Part shown: in pieces, positions 24,183 to 35,710 of the stretch
Numbering within the stretch: position 1 is the stretch's first letter
Layout: each line of letters opens with the position of its first letter
Origin: Muraenolepis orangiensis
Lineage: Eukaryota > Chordata > Actinopteri > Gadiformes > Muraenolepididae
Assembly (NCBI GenBank): GCA_027704905.1
Contig: JANIIK010000591.1
Coordinates: 57,501-121,500, forward strand
Length of the DNA: 64,000 nt
Direction: 5' to 3'
The notes under the pieces: model-generated
Databases searched by the model: none
Seen by the model: the letters and a program-made list of their open reading frames with translations, nothing else
Told to the model about the DNA's origin: nothing
Made by a program: the position numbers and the translations under genes

Positions 24183-25438
24183 GCACTCAGGTTCGTAATA
24201 CTGAGGGGCAGGAGACGTGGTTCCAATTCATCAAATGTTTTATTTCCTATATTAAAATATCATTAAAAACACAGTAAGAACAACATACACACTGGAAATA
24301 AAGGGGGAAATCTTAATTCAGGGATGCTGAGGCTTACCAGTGGATGGAGGTGACGGGGGGTGAGAGGGATCCCAACAAAGTAAATTAAGGCACCCGTGAT
24401 CCTACACACTCATACAAAGGAACACCAAAATCAGGGGGAGCACAGCACGGCACACAAAAAGGGGGAAAGCCGCCACCGGGGACACCAGCACCACACCTTT
24501 GGCTCTCAGCAACTAAAGAGGGGCAAACAAGACACAATTACTGGGATAAACAGTCAACACAAATTAATACACAGACCAACACATAAGATAATTATAAAGA
24601 CAATAAAAAAGTCAATAATACTACGAAATACTGATCAGTTCACTGATATTAACTGAAATAAACAAAACAAATGTAGAGCAACAGGGTCGAAAACAACTAA
24701 ACCAAAGAAACGGAAATTAACCTAACAGTCTACTTAATCTTGAATTAAATAAACAAAACAAACTTAACTCAACAGGGTCAATGAAATAACTAATCAGAAA
24801 CAGAGATTAATCGAATAGTCCGTGATGTTTAAAATATGGCCCTGTAGTGAAGGGCAAGGTGACACAAAGGCACAGTGACACCAAGAGGCAATGCAGACAA
24901 TGCAGGCCAAGAGCAACACCCGCTAGGCAGTAGTGTAGCGGTGAAGCACAGTAGGGCAGGCAAGCCAGCTGTGCAGACAGACAGCCGTGAGGGCAGGCAA
25001 GCCGTCCAGGCAACACTCAGTCAGGCAGCAGTGTAGCGGTGAAGCACAGTAGGGCAGGCAAGCCAGCTGTGCAGACAGACAGCCGTGAGGGCAGACCAGC
25101 CGTCCAGGCAACACTCAGTCAGGCAGGCAAGACACTCGTAGTAGCCGTGGATGCAACACAAACGTAGAGGCAAAACAGCAGTCCTTCTTTATCACGCTTC
25201 CAGCGCAGAGCCGATCAGGCCAAGTTCAGACAAACACAGCAGGAGAGCTTCATTTACAGCGGCAGCAGACATGGGCTGCAGGATCCCTGCAAGGGTCGGT
25301 GCCAGCGGAGAAAGCACGTCAGCGGAACCCGGAAGTGGCCTTCGTGCCAAAGAGCAAGAGGGAGCAAGAGCGACACTGACCCCTATTTATAAAGGTTGCC
25401 CCGTGTGGTGATAGGGCTGAACAGTCTATCCTGCTACA
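24183..25438 (-). mobile_element. Possible solo LTR (minus orientation)
   Basis: ATAAG flanks both sides (24178-24182 and 25439-25443). On the minus strand the segment starts TGTAGCAGG, has a TATA-like TTTATAAATAGG shortly after, and an AATAAA near the other end. The far end does not finish in CA, which weakens the call. A 98-bp direct repeat (about 24931-25126) is inside. Confidence 0.4.
24931..25126. repeat. 98-bp tandem duplication
   Basis: Two near-identical units with GTAGCGGTGAAGCACAGTAG starting near 24934 and 25032, rich in GGCAGGCAAG motifs. Confidence 0.8.
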
Positions 25439-25515
25439 ATAAGTAGGCTATATTTTTCGTACATTTCAGGACAACTTTGGGAATTTAGTTTGTTTGTTAT
25501 GAGTTTTAAATAGAT

Positions 25516-25518
<3 letters not shown>

Positions 25519-25582
<64 letters not shown>
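25519..25582. repeat. (GA)n microsatellite
   Basis: A pure GA run of 64 bp inside the ZBED5-like hAT. Confidence 0.95.
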
Positions 25583-25585
<3 letters not shown>

Positions 25586-25844
25586 TCACATTATATAATG
25601 ACTGTGTGTGTGCGTTTGTGTATTTTTTTGGTTTGTGTATTGTGTTTGTTTCCCGGGGAAAACACACACGAGAAACACCGGCTGTTGTTATTAGTGATGG
25701 GAATTCCGGCTCTTTTGAGTGAGCCGGCTCATTTGGCTCGGCTCACCAAGAAGAGCCGGCTCTTTCGGCTCCCAAACGGCTCTTCTATTTTACCACATAT
25801 ACCTTTTGAAATATATATACATATACATATATATACATATACAT

Positions 25845-26325
25845 GAAAGAGGTGGTGGTTCTTGATGTCCAGCAATCAGTGGTAAAACTGCAGTAGCTTC
25901 CTTAACCCTGGCCTGCAGTGAAGCACGTTCTCTATCATACAGTCTCGGAATGGTTTTTTGAGAGTGTTTTCCTGCTTGGAGGAACATTGGATTGAGAGCC
26001 TGTGTGAAGCTTCGGAATCCCTTGTCCTCCACAATGGAAAATGGTTGGAAATCACTTGCAATCATTTTGGCCAATTCTTCATCCACTATGTTCTGTCTAG
26101 CTGGGGTCATTCATTGCCTTTGCCATTGCCATTCATTGCATATAAATTGGCTTATTGTGGTCTGTGTCGCTGGTGGTTTTTGGGTACCTGACGCATGGGG
26201 GTAGATCCTGTAGCTGCAGCAGCAACAGGTGGAGTAGACACACAGAAGCAGAAGCAGGCAGTCTGACCTGCCTTTTTTCTTCCAACTGAACTGTTGGATC
26301 CACAGTTCTCAAGTGCCTGTGGAGG
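25845..26325 (-). pseudogene. Ac-like hAT transposase remnant
   Basis: Minus-strand reading includes DEELAKMIASDFQPFSIVED and KGFRSFTQALNP, the segment that follows the BED finger in ZBED1/Ac-like hAT transposases. It ends after about 80 residues and lacks the RNase-H-like core. The short upstream part is split by the MITE insertion at 26326. It is a deletion derivative. Confidence 0.55.
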
Positions 26326-26727
26326 CAGTGGCGTTGCGCAATATTTCGGGGCTCCCCCGCAGGTCGGACCATGGGGCCCCGCCCCCTCCCCTAAATCAAT
26401 AAGAGTGACATGGGATAGACATCGCGGCCACTTTTTTAAATGTTTATTTTTTCAGGCATCTTTTGTAAACAGTATAGGTCAGTAGGAGCTCATGTGTACA
26501 CTGTTGTACGGTGTTGTCGCGATCGTGAAGTCCAACGGGGGGGAGGGGGGGGGGGTGTCGCAATAGTGAAGTACAAGGGGGGGGGGGTTGTCGCAATCGT
26601 GAAGTCCAACGGGGGGGGGGGGGCGTTACGAAATCTAAGAGGATAGCCTACAGTGGGGGTGGGGGCCTCCTAAGCTCCGGGGCTCCCCCGCAGCGCGGGG
26701 GCTGCGGGGGCCTCCGCTACGCCACTG
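26326..26727. mobile_element. hAT MITE, 402 bp, third nesting level
   Basis: The ends CAGTGGCGTTGCG and CGCTACGCCACTG are flanked by exact TGTGGAGG (26318-26325 and 26728-26735). The interior has repeated units with long G runs (26536-26632). Confidence 0.92.
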
Positions 26728-27381
26728 TGTGGAGGTGGTTTGTGGACCCTGCTCTATATGAGAGCTTCATGTTGCAAATTCTGCATTCTGCCTTTGTGTT
26801 TGCACAATTGTTAAAATGCAGCCAAATGCTGCTTCTTTTCCTACTTTCACTCTAATCAATCTAATCTTATTTGCGCGACGCAAACTGACGTGTGAAGTGT
26901 CACCCCTCCCTCTGTTCAGCAATCAGCACTGAGCACACGCCGCCCCTCCCTCCTTATCTATCCTCACGTGATGCACAGCATGACATGCAGTCATGGCAGT
27001 GACATTCAGTCGCTGCATGTACGCGGAGCACCCGTAAAAAAATAAATAACGGCTCGTTCGCGGGTGCGAGCCGGCTCCCGTCGTTCACTAAAAAGAGCCG
27101 GCTCTTTGAGCCGGCTCGTTCGCGACCGACACATCACTAGTTGTTATGCCTGCTGCCTGTGACGTTAAGTTGCTCCGTTTTCCGCTTGTAATTATTCCGT
27201 TACAAGCTTCAAAGTTGTATTTATCATCTGAATTTGCCGAAACAAGTTTAATATTCTGAAAGCCATGACTTTGTTTATTTGAAATCAGATTTCAGCCGGA
27301 GGGAGGGGGGGCTGCGCGGCGGAAGAGCAGAGTGCAAGTGAGAGCTCTCATCTTCCCACGTGTGCGTGCAAAACCACAAAC

Positions 27382-28767
27382 ATGGATCGGTGGCTAGCAT
27401 CAGGTGGTCTGAAGAGAAAACATGTTAACGTTAATGAAGATCATGAGAGTGAGTCGGAGGCATCTACAAGACAGATTCCGCGAAAAAAAACAAAGAAAGT
27501 GAAGATTAAGCGAAAATACAATGTGAAATACTTAGAACTGGGATTTACGTACACAGGCACCGAAGATGAGCCTTTGCCATTATGCGTTCTGTGCTACGAG
27601 ACACTGGCTAACGAGAGCCTAAAACCAGCTAATCTTCGCCGTCACCTTGAGGCAAAGCATGGAGAGTTGAAGTCCAAGCGAGTTGAGTTTTTTAAAAACA
27701 AGCTCCAAGAATTTCACAGTAGCAAGAACATCATGAAATCCACATCTACAGGTAGCAACAATGCTAAAGCAGTGGAAGTCTCATACAGATTGTCAAGAAT
27801 TATCGCAAAAAATGGGAAAGCGCATACACTCGGTGAGGAGGTGGTGCTGCCATCAATGTGCAGGTGGCGGTGGCGGTGGGTGTTATGCTGGGTGAAAAGG
27901 CATGCAAGCAAATGGACTTGATTCCATTGTCAGACAGCACCGTACAGCGCAGAATTGAGGAAATGGCCAGCAATGTGAATGACCAGCTAATAGCGCGGAT
28001 AAAAGCCAGTCGATTTTTTGCACTTCAGTTGGATGAATCAACTGACATAGCTAACCTTGCCAACCTGCTCTCATACGTAAGGTATGAACACAACGGAGAA
28101 ATAGAGGAGGACTTTCTCTTTTGTAAATGTTTGCCAACACGCACAACTGCAGAGGCACTTTTTGACATGTTGAACAGTTTCATAACGGAACATAGAATTG
28201 ATTGGTCAAAATGCGTGGGCATTAGCACAGACGGGGCAGCAGCCATGTTAGGCCGACACAGTGGGCTTGTTAAACGTGTACAAGCAGTGGCTCCACAAAC
28301 TAAATCAATCCACTGCAGCATCCACATGGAGGCTCTCGCAGCCAAAAAAATGCCTCCTGATCTCAAAACTGTTCTGGATGAAGCAGTACGAACGGTCAAT
28401 TTTATCAAGGCCCGTCCACTGAATGCCCCAACTTTCAGATCGCTTCAGTGATGCCCCGTGGCTTGCCAAGTTGGCATACCTGGCAGATATTTTTGAGCAT
28501 TTGAATGGACTCAATCGGAGTCTTCAGGGGAAGTCAGTGACACTTTTTCACGTGCAAGACAAAGTTGAAGCTACAATCAAGAAGATGGAGATGTGGGCCA
28601 GGCGCCTGGAGCAGTCAAACTATCACTCGTTTGCAAACCTATCCGATTTTTTGGACACCGCGGAAATGCAGCTTCCAAATAATATGAAAAATGATGTCAG
28701 GGAGCACTTGCACAGTTTGAAAACAAAAGTATCAGATAGGCTTCAATTTACTTTTGATTGTCTATAA
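27382..28767 (+). pseudogene. ZBED5/SCAND3-like hAT transposase, three frames
   Basis: Start ATG 27382 (MDRWLASGGLKRK). A BED-type finger follows (CVLCYETLANESLKPANLRRHLEAKH, here in two blocks around residues 70-95). The frame is lost near 27860 and continues in a second frame with FFALQLDESTDIANLANLL, ISTDGAAAMLGRHSG and IHCSIHMEALAAKKMP, then shifts again near 28440 to DAPWLAKLAYLADIFEHLN. The segment between NFIKARPL and the DAPWLAKL block is much shorter than in family members, so about 60 codons are deleted. The protein stops early and lacks the C-terminal dimerisation domain. No intact transposase is encoded. Confidence 0.78.
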
Positions 28768-29179
28768 TTAACTATAAAAAATATCTGCGTTTTAACACTA
28801 CGTTTATATGTACTTATTTTTATGGTTTGCATATGAGGTGGTCCGCGAAAATCCTTGATGATAAATAGTGGTCCGCAGAAACAAAAAGTTTGAGAAACCC
28901 TGATTTATGGCACATTGATGGAAATCACAAGTTAATTCGGTCAGAGGCTTTGCAAAATATATTCCATATATCATAACTAGTTTATATATGTGTCTGTGTG
29001 TATATTATAAGTAGTTCATTTGGAATAATACAGACATTTAACCGTTTCATTGAACTGTTTTTGAGAATTGTTCATCCATCAGGAATTGATGGATACAGCA
29101 GAAAAATGATGTTCCTCACTGCAAGTGACAACAATAGAGCCTCCAGTGTTCTCACAGCCTTTCTCTGAGCTGTGATTCC

Positions 29180-29872
29180 AATAAGGGTCCGTAGTGGTGA
29201 AGGTGGGGAGAAGGTCGATGTGGCCCGCTTCATGATCCAGCATCCCCAACCAGGATCAGGTATGAAGGCAATTTTTAGTCATTTTGAGTTCTGTAGTCAG
29301 TGATGCACATTTTTCCAGGACACATGCATACGGTAAATGTTGTCTTATTTCTAAATAACATAATGTGTATTTCTTTTGTCATTTCTTTTTTTTCTATCTA
29401 GAAAGTTTCATAACAGGACGCAGCGTCCATAATCAGAGGATTGAAAGGCTATGGAGAGATGTTTGGTGCTGTGACCGTGAACTACCATACAGCATTCCAG
29501 CATCTTTCTGATACTACTGCTTTTAACCCTGACAATGAGCTTGACCTGATTTGTCTGCATTATGTGATGCTGCCCCCAATTAACAGACATTTGCAGCTTT
29601 GGGAACACGCATGGGATCGCCACTCCCTTTCAACAGAGCAAGGAAGGTCACCCAACCAACTTTGGATTGCGGGGCAATTAATGGGCAACAATCCAATCTC
29701 TGACCCCATGAATGAGCAGGTATGCGTAAGAATTGTCTTCACTTTCAAGAACAAATGTAATCATGTCATTATCTTACTATATGTCTATATGTCATATAGG
29801 GTGATCTGAAAGACTATGGCATTGACTGGGAGGAACCAACCCCAGTGGCTCCAGAAGGGATAGTGTTTGGGG
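29180..29872 (+). pseudogene. Spliced integrase-core gene fragment, interrupted by LINE
   Basis: Three exon-like pieces fit together: one ending at 29259 before GTATGA (EKVDVARFMIQHPQPG), one at 29402-29719 between a TTTCTATCTAG acceptor and a GTATGC donor (ITGRSVHNQRIERLWRD, then VTVNYHTAFQHL and LDLICLHYVMLPPINRHL), and one from 29800 (DLKDYGIDWEEPTPVAPEG). The second piece has a frameshift near 29462. The order matches fish proteins with an rve-type integrase core, often multi-exon. The fragment ends where a LINE begins at about 29875. Whether it was a transposon gene or a host-like gene cannot be told from here. Confidence 0.55.
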
Positions 29873-29874
29873 CC

Positions 29875-30280
29875 ATGTCTTTATGATGCGTTTGGCCTTG
29901 GCCACGCACCGCTGGTTGTATATATCCAGGAGGGAGGGGAGCTCACCTCCAACCATATACTGGGCCGTCCCACCACCCTTTGAAGCGTTCTGCGCTCGAG
30001 TGCGGTGCAGTTCCCGTACCAGGCGGTGATCCACCCTGTAAGAACACTCTCAATGGTGCCGGTATAGAATGTTCTCAGGATGCGGGGGCCCATGCTGAAT
30101 TTCCTCAGACGCCTGAGGAAATACAGGCGTTGTTGGGCCCTTTTCACCACGTGTGTGGTGTGCGTGGACCATGTGAGGTCCTCGGAGATGTGCGCACCGA
30201 GGAACTTGAAGCCACTGACCCTCTCTACAGCTACACCGTCGATGGAGATAGGGCCGTGTGTGTGTGTGTGTGTTTGCAAC
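29875..30280 (-). mobile_element. CR1/L2-like LINE fragment (RT C-terminus)
   Basis: Minus-strand translation reads VSGFKFLGAHISEDLTWSTH, QQRLYFLRRLRKFSM and TGWITAWYGNCTALERRTLQ, the classic C-terminal region of fish LINE reverse transcriptase. It is 5'-truncated and cuts the integrase-core fragment. It ends in a TG-rich stretch near 30260. Confidence 0.75.
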
Positions 30281-30861
30281 GTCATTTCAAAATGGGACCC
30301 AGATATTATGAACAGGGGATTCAGGAGGTGAGGATTCTCAAACACCTCAAGGCCTTGTTGCCTTGCATTGTGCGCTGTAGTGCAAGTTTGCTTTTCCTTC
30401 AGAACTTATCACTGCATTATTCACAGTTCTGATCTGTCTGACAAGGGGGCGGGGCCAGGGCCAGAGTGTGTCGGATGTGAGGAAGTGTCTTCAGCCGGTC
30501 AAGAGAGAGAAACATCATGCACTGTGACCTTAAACTGGTACGAGTAACATGGTCATGTCCGACCAGAGCAAAAGTTATTTATGAAAGTGGCTGCATGGTG
30601 ATAGAGCTCCTCATTGGGGCATGGGTCTATGACATTGACCATGTGATACAGATCATAGAGGTCATCCCAAAAGCAGCGTATTGCTTTAGTACTGCTTATT
30701 TACCATGCCATGGATTTCTCTCAGTATTTAATCTGTATTATATACGGATTTCAAACTGGGTATAATCTGGGTTTAGGATTTTACTTTATGGTTTATGATC
30801 TAGTTTTAAGTTAACATTACATGATCTTAAAAATAAAAGAACAATGTCAACACAACAATGT
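30281..30861. other. Spacer, no gene seen
   Basis: Unique-looking sequence with an AT-rich right side. No coding signal or repeat end was recognised. Confidence 0.45.
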
Positions 30862-32797
30862 GAAATCAATAGGGATGGGACGATCACGTTTTTTGCCACC
30901 GATCACCGATCACAATGAGAAATATCTGCCCCACCGATCACCGATTTTTTATTTTTTTTGCAGCTCTAGCGGTCTACAGTGTATTGCTGCTATAGCAGTC
31001 TATTATAGCAGGGGTTCCCAAACGCCGGGCCGCGGACCGGTACCGGGCCGTGGAGGTGTTACTGCCGGGCCGCGAAACAGCTGTGTGTTTATCATCATAT
31101 TTGACTCAAATAATTTGAGTATAGGTGAACGGCGGGCGGTATAATCTATATACAGAGATGATATATATAGTATAATCTATATATATAGATTATATAGCGG
31201 TATAATCTATATATAAAGATTCAATATATATCGGCGGCATAACGAGAGACTTTCAGTTGCACGCGCTACTAAAGAGACTACGCGCTAGTGACGTGTCGGT
31301 CGAACGAGCCGGGTTTTGTTACGGGCGCTCCGCGTACATGCGCGTTTATACTGAAATCGAGCCCTGCCGTTTTGTTAGGGGTGTGTGTTGACACACACTG
31401 TAAAAAATGGCTGTAGATTTGACGGTGTAAAACTCTCAAACCACGACAGTAAAAGACCGTAAACTCAAAATTGGTAGAATACAGTTAATGTAACAGTAGA
31501 AGACCGTAAATATATATATCAGCCAAAACAGTAATTTTTACATATCTTTTCTGTAAAAAATGCATTTCTCCACTGTTAAATACTCTTGCACTGTGTTTAT
31601 AACAAAAATATACCGTAATATATATAAAACAGCCAACACTGTAATTTTTGCCATTTTTTTATGTAAAAAAAACATTTAGCCACTGTTAAATATTCTAGCC
31701 ATTGTGTTGATAACAGAAATATGCATATATAACAACCAACACTGTCATTTTTGCATTTATTGGTTGTAAAACATACATTTTGTCACTGAAAAATGTACTA
31801 GCCATTGTTTTGAAAATGGAAATATGCCGTTATACAAAACAATCAAACTATATATTTTGCTTTCCTTTTTTGTTAAATATATATTATGTCACTGCTAAAT
31901 ACACAAACCATTATTTGCTGTACAACTGTGAAACCCTATTCCATTTCTATGAGCAAAACAATAAATCAGAATGTCCTGTGTTTGCTTTTTCTGTGTTCTA
32001 TTACACAACAGTTAGATCAGGTTGACCAACTTCTTAAGAAAATAGCACAATGATTTTAAATGCATTTCAAATTTGATTGATTTCAAACATTAACGTCTGA
32101 ACTCTGTGATGCGCCATCCAATCAGTGCATTGCATTTAGGATCAAATGTCCCAGGACGGTTTTTTTTATAACCACTCCACTCAGGGTACTCCATCTGAAT
32201 TTTCTGGACTTTGTCTTAACGTCTCAGCCTGTCTTCAGTTACCAAGTTACCACGGTGAAATCAATTTTAGCAAGGTAAAATTTGCCGTCAAATTTGAGTG
32301 GAGGTTGTGGACAGAAAGGGCGCTTGAATTCAAATAGTAACGGTTGCCTCAGATGTGTCGCTCCCGTGTCACAGTGATTTGAACTACTCTCCAGCAGGTA
32401 CTTCGTATGATTATTGTGGACTTGTCTGAACTTTGCAGCTTGTCTTCAGTTAACACGGTAAGGTGAAGTAAATTTTTGCCAGGTTAACATTTTCGTATGA
32501 TTGTAATTATTTCGTTTATGAATGAGTTTGCGCAGCTTTTGTCGCACACCAAAGTATGTTTAGTTAGGCTAATACTGTTCAGATGTCTTTGATAGAAGGG
32601 GTAAATTGATACCATTTTTTCTTTGTAATCAGATTGTCTGAGTGTAGTGGCTCTTGCAAAAGTGCTTTGAAAAAAAGTGGTGCCCGTTCCCAGGCATGCC
32701 TGGACACATTTCAGGCTCAAATGCCATTGGCCGTCAAATTTGAGTGGAGGTTGTGGACAGAAAGGGCGCTTGAATTCAAGCATTAACGGTTGCCTCT

Positions 32798-35459
32798 TTG
32801 ATGTGCCGCTGTTTGACCATGTATTCCTGTTGCATTGGTGGAGAATCTGTTCAGGCTCTAAAGGCGTATGTTGTACATCGCAAACTCCACCGCAATGAAC
32901 CTCGTTGTATTTTCAAGTGTGTTGGAATTGATTGTAAGCAGGCGTTTTCTAGATATGCATCATTAAAGTCTCACTTCTATCGCCACCATAATGGCACATC
33001 GTCGGTTGCTCAGGATATGGCTTTGGCAACGTGCAATGCCACGTGGAAATGTGCAGTTTCACTTTGTGAACGCCAGTGTGACGGAGTCAAAGAGCTGGTT
33101 GCACACCTGAAGGAGCACATAGCAGAGGGGCGTCCTGTGAACTGTCCTGTGAGAGGATGCAAAAGTGTGTAAAACCTTCATTTACTTCCCATTTGTCCAG
33201 AAAACACAGACATTGTTCTGTAAATGTGGTTTGCGGCTCATTCGAAAATGCATGTCCTTCTACAAGTGAGCAGAGTGCCACTACCATACAGGAAACTGCC
33301 AGTATGTCAGATGATGAAGACATTGTTGGGGACATGTCTAATTTCAGTGACTTGTACCACAGAAATGTGTGTATGTTTTACATAAAATTGCAGGGACAAC
33401 ATCTTATTCCAGCATCTACTATTCAGAACATTGTTGAAGAGATTCAGAATATACATGAGTTGGGACAGACATATACTCTGAATAGATTGAACTTGCTTCT
33501 GAAAGATTTGCCAGTATCGGATGAGGACATTGTAAAAATCTGTGATACAGTGAAGGAATCTGACTTGTTCTCAGCTTGCCACACAGGGCCTATGAGAACA
33601 GCCTACTCTAGAGCCAAGTGCTTTAGAGAAGTGTTTAACTATGTTGAGCCCAAAAAGGTGTTTTTAGGCAGAGATGAGAACAGAATAGAAAGATGTGCAT
33701 ATTATGTCCCTGTGTTAAACACTTTGAAGAATATGCTAGGGTCAGATTTTTGGCAGGGACTCATGTCGGGAGATTCTAATGATGGCTCCATACCAGATGT
33801 TCTCTGTGACAGCTGTGATGGTAAGGTGTTTAAATCCAACACCTTTTTTCAGGAAAACCCAACTTGTCTTAAGCTGGTCTTATACCAGGATGCATTTGAG
33901 GTGGTGAACCCTTTGGGTTCTGCAAAAAAAAAGCACAAAATTTTGGCTGTGTATTTCTCACTACTAAATTTCCCCCCTCATGTTCGATCAGATGTTGATC
34001 CCATGCAGCTGGTTCTGCTGTAGAGAGAAGGACTTTAAAGAATTTGGCCATGCCAAGGTTTTCTCAGAGTTGCTGGTTGACTTGAAAATACTGGAGGAGA
34101 ATGGGATAACAATGGCGTTAAAGGAACTCTTTACTGCATTGCTGGAGACAACCTGGGCTCACATTGCATTGGTGGATTTACTGAAAATTTCAGTTTCTCA
34201 AATTATTTCTGCAGATACTGTCTAATTTCTCGAACTCAATTTTGCGGTGATGACCCAAATTCATGTGGACCACAGCGCACCACTGAAAATTACAGGGCTG
34301 CAGTTGATCGGTTGGAGACTGAGGATGTGACCACTTTGATGTTTGTCTGCCTGGTTTGCCCCCATGTCTTGGCCATGACATCTTTGAGGGTGTCCTCTCT
34401 TATGATGTTGGACTTTATCTGAGATATTTGGTTAAGAAAAAGAGATGGTTCACATACTCTATTTTGAACAGGTGCATTAAGCAGTTCAAATACAGAACCA
34501 CAGATGCTTCCTCCAAGCCATGTGAGGTCAGTCCTAAAACACTAAGACTTTCTGGTCATGCTGTACAGAACTGGAATTTTTTAAGACTGTTGCCTCTAAT
34601 TATTGGAGACAGAGTGCAAGAGCCACAGGATGATGTGTGGCAATTAACTCTACAACTGAAAGACATAGTTGTCTTGATTTGTGCTCAGAAAATCTCCAGG
34701 CCTCAGGTTACTTACCTGGATGCTCTCATTCAGGAATATTTAGAATCCAGGAAGGCACTGTTTCCAGATAAAAATTTGAGACCAAAACATCATTATTTAC
34801 GGCACTATCCAGGATTGATTCTAAAATTTGGCCCACTGATGCGATTATGGACTATGCGCTTTGAGAGCAAACATAGTTACTTTAAAAGGTGTGCAAGGCA
34901 TTTGAAGAATTTTAAAAATCTGTGTCTCACTCTTTCAGAAAGACATCAGATGTTTCAGGCCTATCTTTCAGCTGGGTCAGTAAGTTCTCCAGCCTTGCAA
35001 CTAAAAGACAGCTTGCCATTTTACTCCGAGCTTTACAGTGAACAAGTTCAAGATGCAGTCTTACAATTTGGCTTCACTGAAATAAATACAAAGATTCCTG
35101 TAGATGCGCAATATAATGGAATAACATACAAGAAGGGCCAATTTGTTGTCACTAGGAATGATGACTTAGTGGAGTTTGGTGAACTCATCCTCATTGTAGT
35201 GAAAGATGATTCTGCACTTCATTTTCTGATGAGAGTTTATTCAGCAGAATCTCTTCCAAACTACCACATGTACTCAGTGAAAAACGAAAGTGGAAGATTG
35301 CAATGCCTACACATTAATGAACTGATCGACATGTGGCCATTATCATCTTACATGAAAAATGGATACCAGATAGTCCCATTGAAGCACTGTCAGAGTAGAT
35401 GCTTAGATGTTAGATGTTTTCCAGATCTTCCAAATTATTTTTTGTTTTTATGTATCTGA
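32798..35459 (+). pseudogene. EnSpm-like transposase with C2H2 fingers, multiple frameshifts
   Basis: Two zinc-finger-like blocks come first (CVGIDCKQAFSRYASLKSHF near 32920; SFTSHLSRKHRHC near 33180). Next, in another frame (33157-34023), come ELGQTYTLNRLNLLLKDLPV, LYQDAFEVVNPLGSAKKKHK and FPPHVRSDVDPMQLVLL. Frames change near 33165, at 34020, around 34140 and around 34340. The last open part (34356-35459) has PPCLGHDIFEGVLSYDVGLY and LRPKHHYLRHYPGLILKFGP. The arrangement fits large fish transposases placed with EnSpm/CACTA, supported here by the CACTG-type termini. At least four frameshifts make it inactive. Clade naming is from memory. Confidence 0.6.
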
Positions 35460-35710
35460 TAGATATGGCTGAGACACAGAAGATAAGCAGTGCCATTACT
35501 GCAGTTTTTCCAGATCTTTCTGTAGCAGTTCTCAATTCAGTAATCGATACTTTGGAGGCACTCGGTGCAAATTCCTTTTTTGTTTTTATGTATCTGATAG
35601 ATATGGCTGAGACACAGAAGATAAGCAGTGCCATTACTGCAGTTTTTCCAGATCTTCCTGTAGCAGTTCTCAATTCAGTAATCGATACTTTGGATGCACT
35701 CGGTGCAGGG
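35447..35710. repeat. 138-bp tandem duplication in the SAM exon
   Basis: The block beginning at the ATATGGCTGAGACACAGAAG motif occurs at 35463 and again at 35601, two copies differing at a few bases. 138 bp is 46 codons, so the frame is kept and the first SAM helices are doubled. Confidence 0.88.

Larger units (their letters stand above)
25692..27139 (-). mobile_element. Ac-like hAT derivative, 1448 bp
   Basis: The termini TAGTGATGGG and CACATCACTA are flanked by exact octamers GTTGTTAT (25684-25691 and 27140-27147). The palindrome GAGCCGGCTC and its half sites recur several times just inside both ends. It carries a transposase remnant (25845-26372, minus) and a MITE at 26326-26727. Confidence 0.92.
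23610..28902 (+). mobile_element. ZBED5-like hAT transposon, 5.3 kb with nested inserts
   Basis: The left end is CAGCGGTTCTCAAACTGTGG and the right end TTTGAGAAACCCTG. Flanking octamers CTCTATGG and ATTTATGG match at 6 of 8 positions. GTGGTCCGCGG/GGTCCGCG motifs recur just inside both ends. It carries a frameshifted transposase (27382-28767) and contains a probable solo LTR, a second hAT (25692-27139) and a MITE inside that. Confidence 0.82.

Noticed and set aside
24183..25438. Full-length LTR retrotransposon
   Set aside because: No internal coding region and one terminus is non-canonical, so only a tentative solo LTR is reported.
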